From positions 1-11,542 of the forward strand of contig DITH01000189.1 in NCBI GenBank assembly GCA_002422745.1: 11,542 nt of DNA, read 5' to 3'. Shown here piece by piece: positions 7,181-11,542 of this stretch. Position numbers and translations under genes: made by a program. The notes under the pieces are model-generated. The model had not been told where the DNA came from and searched no databases. It saw only the letters and a program-made list of their open reading frames with translations. How positions within the stretch are numbered: position 1 is the first letter of the stretch; the number at the start of each line of letters is the position of its first letter. Source of the DNA: Alphaproteobacteria bacterium UBA6189. GTDB lineage: Bacteria > Pseudomonadota > Alphaproteobacteria > Rickettsiales > UBA3002.

Positions 7181-7897
7181 ATGAAACAATGGGCGATCAT
7201 CGGGGCATCGGGCGCGATCGGCGCGGCGTTCACCAGGCAACTCGCCGTACAAGGCGAGGCGGTACGTGTGTATGCGTTCTCGCGCCGGGGCACGCGCTTC
7301 GAGCAACCCAATATTATCCAGGGCAGCATCGATCTGACCGATGAAGCCTCCGTGCGGGAAGCAGCCGCCATGGCATCCGAAGAGGGGGCGCTGGATGGGG
7401 TGATTTTGGCGACGGGCATCCTGCATGCGGATGATCTGGCGCCGGAAAAGTCCCTTAAGGATATTTCGGCCGAAAGCTTTGCGCGTGTTTTTGCGATGAA
7501 TACGATTGGCCCCGCCCTGGTAATGAAACATTTTCTGCCAGCCCTGCAGCGGGAGGAAAAAGCCGTATTTGCAGCCCTTTCGGCGCGCGTCGGCAGTATC
7601 TCGGATAATTATCTGGGCGGGTGGTATGCGTACCGTGCCTCGAAGGCCGCGCTGAACATGCTGATTAAAAATGCCAGTATCGAAATGGCGCGCCGCTACA
7701 AACAGGCGGTGATTGTGGGGTTGCATCCCGGTACGGTGGATAGTCCGTTATCCAAACCGTTTCAGGCGCATGTCGCGCCCGATCACCTGTTTGCCGCCGA
7801 ATATTCCGCATCCAGAATGCTGGCGGTGCTCGAGAAACTAACACCGGCAGATAGCGGAAAATGCGTTGCGTATGACGGTGCGGAAATATTGCCCTGA
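7181..7897 (+). CDS. Short-chain dehydrogenase/reductase (CsgA/C-factor-like)
   Basis: A 238-aa single-domain NAD(P)-dependent oxidoreductase with a Rossmann fold. It shows the N-terminal dinucleotide motif GASGAIG (8-14), the structural Asn in MNTIGP (N107), and the active site Ser139 with Y151-x3-K155 (SISDNYLGGWYAYRASKAALN), followed by HPGTVDSPLS typical of the C-factor/sniffer-like subgroup. Length is normal and the protein looks intact. Its substrate cannot be told from sequence. A purine-rich stretch (GGGGGTAGGG) precedes ATG 7181 as a weak ribosome binding site. It stands alone on the plus strand; its 3' end overlaps, on the opposite strand, the read-out tail of a broken integrase frame. 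Confidence 0.9.
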   Translation: MKQWAIIGASGAIGAAFTRQLAVQGEAVRVYAFSRRGTRFEQPNIIQGSIDLTDEASVREAAAMASEEGALDGVILATGILHADDLAPEKSLKDISAESFARVFAMNTIGPALVMKHFLPALQREEKAVFAALSARVGSISDNYLGGWYAYRASKAALNMLIKNASIEMARRYKQAVIVGLHPGTVDSPLSKPFQAHVAPDHLFAAEYSASRMLAVLEKLTPADSGKCVAYDGAEILP

Positions 7898-8133
7898 AGA
7901 TGCTGCGTCATTGGAAGCGCGGTGGTCCGGTGCCCGCTGCTGCCGCGGAATGTTCTGAAGAGTGGATGGTAATAGCGGCCTTCGCGGATGGCGGATTCGG
8001 TTTGCGCCGCCCAGTTTTTAGCATCCGTCTTGCGCTCGAACGTGGCCGACTGAGCGGGGAAACCGCGAATGCGAATCTTCACGCGGTAGGAAGTTTTGCC
8101 TTCAGGCGTCGTCCTCGGCTCAAAGGTTGCCAT
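7783..8133 (-). pseudogene. Tyrosine recombinase (phage integrase) N-terminal remnant
   Basis: The frame opens at ATG 8133 and its first ~57 residues (down to about 7963) look like the N-terminal arm-binding domain of phage/island integrases: MATFEPRTTPEGKTSYRVKI, then a GFPAQSATFERKTDAKNWA block and AIREGRYY. After GRYY the similarity stops. The frame runs on for another ~59 residues of unrelated sequence, partly antisense to the SDR gene, and stops at 7783. The core-binding and catalytic domains with the R-H-R-Y residues are absent, so it cannot recombine DNA. A frame change near 7960 gives a few more integrase-like residues (HSSEHSA) before a stop, so both a frameshift and a deletion are possible. 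A GAGGGG ribosome binding site lies upstream. It marks the edge of a decayed mobile element that includes the AbiV-like gene. Confidence 0.72.
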
Positions 8134-8193
8134 GCGTTTCGCCCCTCATGGCGACACGATACAAAACATGGCAACGATTCGCAACGCTCAAGC

Positions 8194-8205
8194 TGTTCGA
8201 ACAGT
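8194..8205. repeat. 12-bp palindrome upstream of the integrase remnant
   Basis: CTGTTCGAACAG is a perfect palindrome, 61 nt upstream of the integrase start codon, in the 123-nt gap between the AbiV-like gene and the remnant. It may have been an operator for the integrase gene. No regulator is recognised. Confidence 0.3.
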
Positions 8206-8256
8206 TATGATGTTGGGAAAACAGGAGTATGCTTCAGCGGGTTGAGCGTGGGCGGT

Positions 8257-9822
8257 TCAGTTTGGGACAGCTGCTATCGATGTCGCCTCACGCCATTGCC
8301 GGTGAGCCCTCTGGGTCAAATAGAGATCGACGACACGTTTCGCGGAGATTGCGTGTTCCTGCAATTCCTGCATCGTTTTCGCTGACTCTTTGAAGTGCTT
8401 GAGAATCTGCTCACGATGTTCTTCCTCCGGCATCATATCCGCAAAGACCCGGTGTAGTGTCGGTATAAAGGTTTCACGCTTGCCGTCCCAGTCGCCGTAA
8501 TGAGTTAGTGCATTTCCCAAGGCGGCATGAAACGCATGTATCGTCTGCAGATCCAGCGACATGAAAGCATCGCTTTTGCCCAGCAACGCCAATCCCTGCA
8601 GGTATGGAGCAAAGATCGGCTCTGCATCTTCCTCTTTCATCTGCGCAAACACCACCGCGCATTTTGCTGCGTTGTTCAGATATGTTTCTTCCAGCACCGT
8701 CAATTTGCGCCCATTCTCGCCAGTACGCCATTGGCGCTGCAGATCAAAGCCGCCTGCAGTCGTAAGCTTCATTTTAGGATTTTCTAAATCTTCCATGCTT
8801 TCAAAATAGTCTGCCGATTTTTTTGGCATCTCGTGCCAGAAAAATCCTGCCGTTCCTATATTGAGTGCGGCAAGAAAGATCTTACTAAATGCCTGACCCG
8901 ATACCACTACATCTTTGCCAGTGTTCCAGTCGCCCAATGTTAGTTCGAGAATCATTTCTTCGTTGCTAACAAAATGAAGTTTTGCAAGCGGCACCGATTC
9001 ATTCCAGAAGTTCAGCATTTTCTGCCGTATAGAATGCGAAATGCAGTAGATGCGCAGTTTTAGCCGCCAGCGCTCCTTGGGTGCGACGTTCTTATCAATC
9101 ACGCGGCTTGCTTCCGCTTCCATCACCTCACATTCTTCCTGCCTGATCTTTTCAAATTCAGCTTTTGCCCAACTCGTCCATTCGCGGATATTACCGTCGA
9201 ATTCATCGATCTTAGCTAGGAAGGATTGGCTAAATAGACGCTTTTGCATTTGCTCGTCGGATACCGCTTCCCAAAACCAGCGCATCAGCTCATCTTGCGT
9301 ATCGACGTCCCGCGCAGGTTCACTCGCGAGGAGCTGCAGGTTCTGCTTTGCGATATCCAGAAGAGATGTTGTTTCTTCGATGGTGACGGCTTCCTTAGGA
9401 GAAGCCAACGCATCATCATCGCCGGTAACATCGACATACAGCGCTGCCAGCCTTTGCTGATGCGCCTGTTTTGAAAATTCCTGTAGTTGGCGAAAGCGCT
9501 CCGGATCGATTTCTTTGCTGACGCGCATCGGCGGCGACCACAACCCATGTAGTAGCTTTTCGGCGTGATCTTCCATGCGTTTATCAATCCACGCCACGTC
9601 ACGCTTGCCCAGGCTCACTTCGCGCGCGGCAATCAACGAAGCTTTGCCAATCTCTTCGAGCGCTAATAGCGTTAAGTGAAAAGCAATGTTCGGGATGGGG
9701 CGCCTGCCCGTTAGTATGCGTTCCGCAGATTCAATGAGGTCAAAGGCATGTTCACAGCAGATAGCCCGCAATTTTAGCAGTCGTTCCGATCGTGGTTTTT
9801 CAGTATGTTCTAAAGATGACAT
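8257..9822 (-). CDS. AbiV-like (HEPN) abortive infection protein
   Basis: A 521-aa, probably cytoplasmic protein. Residues ~15-95 resemble the HEPN_AbiV domain: a helix containing AFDLIESAERIL, then IPNIAFHLTLLALEEIGKA (43-61) with the family's hallmark LALEEIGK, then a helix with MEDHAEKLLHGLW (83-95) carrying the conserved-position His86. AbiV proteins are known from lactococci as phage-resistance factors acting by abortive infection; HEPN domains in general are often ribonucleases. The remaining ~420 residues are helical, hydrophilic and not recognised by me; family members are often shorter, so this is an extended form. It lies between an integrase remnant and a tRNA-Ser gene, a typical place for defence cargo, and is less GC-rich than the left part of the window. 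No Shine-Dalgarno precedes ATG 9822. The assignment rests on the N-terminal pattern only. Confidence 0.68.
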   Translation of the reverse strand: MSSLEHTEKPRSERLLKLRAICCEHAFDLIESAERILTGRRPIPNIAFHLTLLALEEIGKASLIAAREVSLGKRDVAWIDKRMEDHAEKLLHGLWSPPMRVSKEIDPERFRQLQEFSKQAHQQRLAALYVDVTGDDDALASPKEAVTIEETTSLLDIAKQNLQLLASEPARDVDTQDELMRWFWEAVSDEQMQKRLFSQSFLAKIDEFDGNIREWTSWAKAEFEKIRQEECEVMEAEASRVIDKNVAPKERWRLKLRIYCISHSIRQKMLNFWNESVPLAKLHFVSNEEMILELTLGDWNTGKDVVVSGQAFSKIFLAALNIGTAGFFWHEMPKKSADYFESMEDLENPKMKLTTAGGFDLQRQWRTGENGRKLTVLEETYLNNAAKCAVVFAQMKEEDAEPIFAPYLQGLALLGKSDAFMSLDLQTIHAFHAALGNALTHYGDWDGKRETFIPTLHRVFADMMPEEEHREQILKHFKESAKTMQELQEHAISAKRVVDLYLTQRAHRQWREATSIAAVPN

Positions 9823-9830
9823 AGTTTATT

Positions 9831-9880
9831 TTCGCCAGCTTTCGCCACTTGTTGCCGCCAACTGTCCCAGAAGTGTCCCA
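9831..9880. repeat. Two pairs of short direct repeats at helical spacing, possible integrase arm sites
   Basis: TTCGCCA occurs at 9831-9837 and 9841-9847 (10-bp period) and TGTCCCA at 9863-9869 and 9874-9880 (11-bp period). They lie within 70 nt of the tRNA-Ser 3' end. Tyrosine recombinases bind short direct repeats like these (arm-type sites) flanking a core that is usually a tRNA 3' end. A duplicated core was not found elsewhere in the window, so this is a candidate relic only. Confidence 0.35.
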
Positions 9881-9899
9881 CGGAGTGTTTTTGAGGGGA

Positions 9900-9989
9900 T
9901 GGCGGAAGCTGTGAGATTCGAACTCACGGAGGAGTTGCCCCCTCGGCAGTTTTCAAGACTGCTGCCTTAAACCACTCGGCCAAGCTTCC
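9900..9989 (-). tRNA. tRNA-Ser (anticodon UGA)
   Basis: Complete 90-nt gene with encoded CCA. Acceptor stem GGAAGCT (9989-9983) pairs with AGCTTCC (9910-9904), the discriminator is G, and CCA is at 9902-9900. The D arm contains GGCCGAGTGG, the anticodon arm is GCAGT-CTTGAAA-ACTGC with anticodon TGA, a long class II variable arm (GAGGGGGC...CTCC) follows, and the T arm is GTGAG-TTCGAATC-TCAC. It reads UCA and other UCN codons. It is the only intact member of a series: four more copies of its 5' half lie directly upstream, in whole or in part. Acceptor base 7 is T here, paired with A, whereas all upstream truncated copies have G. Confidence 0.97.
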
Positions 9990-10116
9990 ATATCGCTACC
10001 CAAAATCGGGCTAAAAAATTACTCCAACTTCACCGGTTTTGACGCTTCGCCTACTGGCTACGCGCCCTACGGGTCCGTCACTTCGTTCCGTTTCCAAAAG
10101 TTCTACTGAACTTTTG

Positions 10117-10153
10117 TCAAGACTGCTGCCTTAAACCACTCGGCCACGCTTCC
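10117..10153 (-). pseudogene. Truncated tRNA-Ser, 5' half (copy 2)
   Basis: 37 nt match the intact tRNA-Ser from base 1 through the anticodon TGA, except G instead of T at acceptor position 7. Instead of the rest of the tRNA it continues into a 9-bp hairpin (10095-10116) and then AAACGG. No variable arm, T arm, 3' acceptor strand or CCA is present, so it cannot form a functional tRNA. Confidence 0.9.
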
Positions 10154-10280
10154 ATATCGGCGCTCATTTCTGAGCTAAAAAATCACCTCTACTTCACCGG
10201 TTTTGACGCTTCGCCTGCTGGCTACGCGCCCTACGGGTCCGTCACTTCGTTCAGTTTCCAAAAGTTCTACTGAACTTTTG

Positions 10281-10317
10281 TCAAGACTGCTGCCTTAAAC
10301 CACTCGGCCACGCTTCC
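10281..10317 (-). pseudogene. Truncated tRNA-Ser, 5' half (copy 3)
   Basis: Same 37-nt 5' half with G at acceptor position 7, followed by the 9-bp hairpin at 10259-10280. Here the bases after the hairpin read AAACTG, matching the intact tRNA after its anticodon, so four base pairs of the anticodon stem (CAGT/ACTG) are preserved with the hairpin sitting inside the loop. The remaining 3' half is missing. Confidence 0.9.
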
Positions 10318-10444
10318 ATATCGCTACCCAAAATCGGGCTAAAAAATTACTCCAACTTCACCGGTTTTGACGCTTCGCCTACTGGCTACGCGCCCTACGG
10401 GTCCGTCACTTCGTTCCGTTTCCAAAAGTTCTACTGAACTTTTG

Positions 10445-10548
10445 TCAAGACTGCTGCATGGACTCGGGCCTGCGGGCCCTTGCCCTTCGGGTTGCTTCGC
10501 AATCCACCATGCCTGCTGGCGTGGTGCTAACCGCTCGGCCACGCTTCC
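10445..10548 (-). pseudogene. Truncated and interrupted tRNA-Ser 5' half (outermost copy)
   Basis: The outermost copy begins at 10548 with 20 nt of tRNA-Ser (acceptor strand GGAAGCG to GGTT of the D loop), is then interrupted by 71 nt (10458-10528), and resumes with GCAGCAGTCTTGA (10457-10445) before running into the array hairpin. Its D-arm reads GAGCGG instead of GAGTGG. It is not a functional tRNA. Confidence 0.85.
10458..10528 (-). repeat. Hairpin-rich insert inside a truncated tRNA-Ser copy
   Basis: On the minus strand the 71-nt insert holds a series of small hairpins: GCC-AGCA-GGC, TTGC-GAA-GCAA, CCC-GAA-GGG and GGGCC-CGCA-GGCCC. The last three are enclosed by GCATGG and CCATGC, the latter ending in the flanking tRNA sequence. 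The GCC-AGCA-GGC hairpin also occurs in unit 2 of the array. This is the architecture of a small palindromic (REP- or RPE-like) element; no known family is recognised. Confidence 0.55.
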
Positions 10549-10600
10549 AGCCTTTGTGCTTATGGCAAGATCGCGCAGGCGGCAAGCGCAGATGCGGCGA

Positions 10601-11275
10601 TTAATCCGCCGCCGCCTTCGCACCGAGATCGGGATTCAGCGTGTAGGTGCCTACCTGTTCCCCGCGGGCAATCGCGTGCTTTTCCGTCAGTTCCACGACA
10701 TCGTTCGGCATCGCGCCTTCGCCCAGGCCGGGCAGGCGCGGAACATCAAGCGCGTAGACGGTGAACGCATAGCGGTGCACCTGCGCATCGTTCCAGGGCG
10801 GGCAGGGGCCGCTATAACTCACCTTATCCCGGGCGACATCATTGGCCCCCATGCGGCCGAAACCGGGCGGATACGGCACGCCGGGAATTTCATTCACGGT
10901 TGGGCTGATGTTGAACAGCACCCAATGATGAAACACCTGCCGCGGCATATCCTCGGCAATCAGTAAATCCTCCTGGTTGGCGATCGACAAGTCGGCCGGC
11001 ACATCCGCATCCGTCACGATCACCGCATAGGAGCGTGTCGCCTCCGGCCCGGCCGACCAGCGGATGGCGGGGCGGATATTCTCGCCCGGCGTGCTTTTGC
11101 CGTCGATGGTCGGGATGCAGGCGGCATGTCTCTTGGAAATTTGTCCCGTCGCGGCGATACCATCGACCGTGACCGTCATAGGCTCGGCCGCGAAACCTGC
11201 CGAGGGGAGTGCCAAGAGCAGCGCAAACAGCTGCCCATAGCGATATGGGTGACGCCACAGCCATGCTCGTTGCAT
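10601..11275 (-). CDS. Secreted YbhB/YbcL (PEBP, Raf kinase inhibitor-like) family protein
   Basis: A 224-aa protein with the phosphatidylethanolamine-binding-protein fold, probably periplasmic. The chosen start is ATG at 11273-11275, which has a perfect AGGAGG Shine-Dalgarno at 11281-11286 and yields a signal peptide (positive N-terminus, hydrophobic QLFALLLALPSAGFA, predicted cleavage near residue 29, GFA/AEP). The frame stays open to 11347, but that extension has no ribosome site and would bury the signal. PEBP motifs are present: the ligand-pocket strand VTDADVPADL, then HHWVLFNIS, and YSGPCPP followed by HRYAFTVYALD. Bacterial members have no well-established role; the family binds small anionic ligands. 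It ends 52 nt before the outermost truncated tRNA-Ser copy on the same strand. Confidence 0.88.
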   Translation of the reverse strand: MQRAWLWRHPYRYGQLFALLLALPSAGFAAEPMTVTVDGIAATGQISKRHAACIPTIDGKSTPGENIRPAIRWSAGPEATRSYAVIVTDADVPADLSIANQEDLLIAEDMPRQVFHHWVLFNISPTVNEIPGVPYPPGFGRMGANDVARDKVSYSGPCPPWNDAQVHRYAFTVYALDVPRLPGLGEGAMPNDVVELTEKHAIARGEQVGTYTLNPDLGAKAAAD

Positions 11276-11365
11276 ACGAACCTCCTTCCAATGCGGGTAG
11301 CCTAAACAATCGCCCCGCCAGTTGCAATGCGTCTGCGTGGCATCCACCGCGTGCGTAGATATAAC

Positions 11366-11394
11366 TTGCGCAGGGCTGATAATAGCGCTATATC
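11366..11394 (+). promoter_or_regulatory. Sigma-70-like promoter facing the initiator tRNA region
   Basis: TTGCGC (11366-11371) and TATATC (11389-11394) are separated by 17 nt, giving a predicted start near 11401. It points to the tRNA-fMet-related sequences at the right edge. No coding gene lies downstream within the window. Confidence 0.5.
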
Positions 11395-11400
11395 ACCCGC

Positions 11401-11432
11401 CCTGCCAGAGCGCAGGCAAGGGTTGTCCCTTG
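11401..11432 (+). repeat. Two adjacent hairpins in the leader before the truncated tRNA-fMet copy
   Basis: CCTGC-CAGAGC-GCAGG (11401-11416) is followed directly by CAAGGG-TTGT-CCCTTG (11417-11432). They occupy the stretch between the predicted start site and the truncated tRNA-fMet sequence at 11435 and could serve in leader processing. Confidence 0.45.
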
Positions 11433-11434
11433 AG

Positions 11435-11451
11435 CGCGGGGTGGAGCAGCC
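11435..11451 (+). pseudogene. Truncated tRNA-fMet 5' end
   Basis: CGCGGGGTGGAGCAGCC is the first 17 nt of initiator tRNA (acceptor 5' strand CGCGGGG and the start of the D arm) and is repeated exactly at 11526-11542. Here the continuation, CGCCGCGGTGAGCGC, does not match a tRNA body and no anticodon arm CTCATAA follows, so this copy is broken. Confidence 0.7.
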
Positions 11452-11499
11452 CGCCGCGGTGAGCGCACAGCGCGACATCCGCGAATTCATTGCTTCCGG

Positions 11500-11520
11500 G
11501 CTGCCTGGCAGCTTGTTTTT
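11500..11520 (+). terminator. Intrinsic terminator between the truncated and the presumed intact tRNA-fMet
   Basis: GCTGC-CTG-GCAGC (11500-11512) forms a 5-bp GC-rich stem followed by TTGTTTTT. On the plus strand this would end a transcript starting near 11401 that contains the truncated tRNA-fMet copy, only 5 nt before the next tRNA-fMet start. Confidence 0.55.
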
Positions 11521-11525
11521 GGTGA

Positions 11526-11542
11526 CGCGGGGTGGAGCAGCC
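11526..11542 (+). tRNA. Initiator tRNA-fMet, 5' end (cut by window edge)
   Basis: The last 17 bases, CGCGGGGTGGAGCAGCC, are the conserved start of bacterial initiator tRNA, including the C at position 1 characteristic of initiators. The rest lies beyond the window, so whether the gene is intact cannot be seen; it could be another truncated copy. Confidence 0.7.

Larger units (their letters stand above)
9953..10457 (-). repeat. Tandem array of 164-bp units built on the tRNA-Ser 5' half
   Basis: Units at 9953-10116, 10117-10280 and 10281-10444, with a 13-nt start of another at 10445-10457; the period is exactly 164 bp. Each unit, read on the minus strand, carries (i) a region with a 4-5 bp hairpin just before the tRNA start, (ii) 37 nt identical or nearly identical to tRNA-Ser from base 1 to the third anticodon base, and is preceded by (iii) a 22-nt hairpin with CAAAAGTTC and GAACTTTTG arms around AGTA, then (iv) a GC-rich segment with GACG/CGTC enclosing small hairpins. 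Units 1 and 3 differ at a single base; unit 2 differs at several sites. No open frame is credible here, so this array accounts for most of the 611-bp gene-free stretch between the tRNA and the PEBP gene. Confidence 0.93.

Noticed and set aside
7100..7726. Minus-strand open frame of 208 codons
   Set aside because: Antisense to the SDR gene, whose Rossmann and YxxxK motifs are clear; its own translation shows no family pattern.
9900..9990. Duplicated tRNA-Ser 3' end as attL/attR pair
   Set aside because: I looked for a second copy of the 3' segment (GATTCGAAC or TGGCGGAAGC) and found none in the window, so no att pair can be annotated.
10095..10317. Group I intron in tRNA-Ser
   Set aside because: The sequence after the anticodon is too short, lacks recognisable P/Q/R/S core elements, and no 3' exon (T arm, acceptor, CCA) follows in the unit.
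9953..10457. CRISPR array
   Set aside because: The period is 164 bp with the whole unit conserved; there are no short repeats separated by unique spacers and no cas gene.
10339..10966. Open frames across the repeat array and the PEBP 3' end (both strands)
   Set aside because: They run through tRNA-derived repeats or antisense to the PEBP gene; the reading is a by-product of the repeat sequence.

Overview
The window reads as chromosomal DNA of a Pseudomonadota bacterium, most likely an alphaproteobacterium. The pointers are the Usp subtypes, the FNR/FixK-type control site and the tRNA sequences. No single marker fixes the genus. Base composition is uneven: the left ~2.1 kb is clearly GC-rich, while the P-type ATPase/Usp block and the island-like right part are more moderate, so the window has a mosaic look.

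Left part (1-6.7 kb), a stress/low-oxygen module. The plus-strand 3' end of a phosphoenolpyruvate synthase gene (2-286) converges on a minus-strand series of five genes. In transcription order from ~6.7 kb leftward these are a two-domain Usp, a UspE-like two-domain Usp, a 910-aa P-type cation ATPase, a third two-domain Usp and a DUF2238 membrane protein. The first three are tightly spaced (15 and 19 nt gaps) and form an evident operon. Its upstream region contains an FNR/FixK-like box placed as expected for a class II activated promoter, a -10 hexamer, a perfect 20-bp palindrome centred on the predicted start site, and a GNRA-loop hairpin in the predicted leader. A small MerR/excisionase-type HTH protein is transcribed divergently from the same region.

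Middle part (7.0-9.9 kb). A short-chain dehydrogenase is followed by the N-terminal stump of a tyrosine recombinase and a 521-aa protein whose N-terminus looks like an AbiV-type HEPN abortive-infection domain. Next comes an intact tRNA-Ser(UGA). Short direct repeats at helical spacing lie just beyond the tRNA 3' end. Together these look like a decayed genomic island carrying a phage-defence candidate at a tRNA-Ser site.

Right part (9.95-11.54 kb). Upstream of the intact tRNA-Ser lie tandem 164-bp units, each repeating the 5' half of tRNA-Ser up to the anticodon and then a hairpin inserted in the anticodon loop. A further outer copy is interrupted by a hairpin-rich 71-nt insert. A secreted YbhB/PEBP-family gene follows. 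At the right edge there is a promoter, a truncated 17-nt copy of the initiator-tRNA 5' end, a terminator and then the start of what appears to be the real tRNA-fMet gene. Truncated 5' tRNA copies upstream of two different tRNA genes are the most unusual feature of the window.
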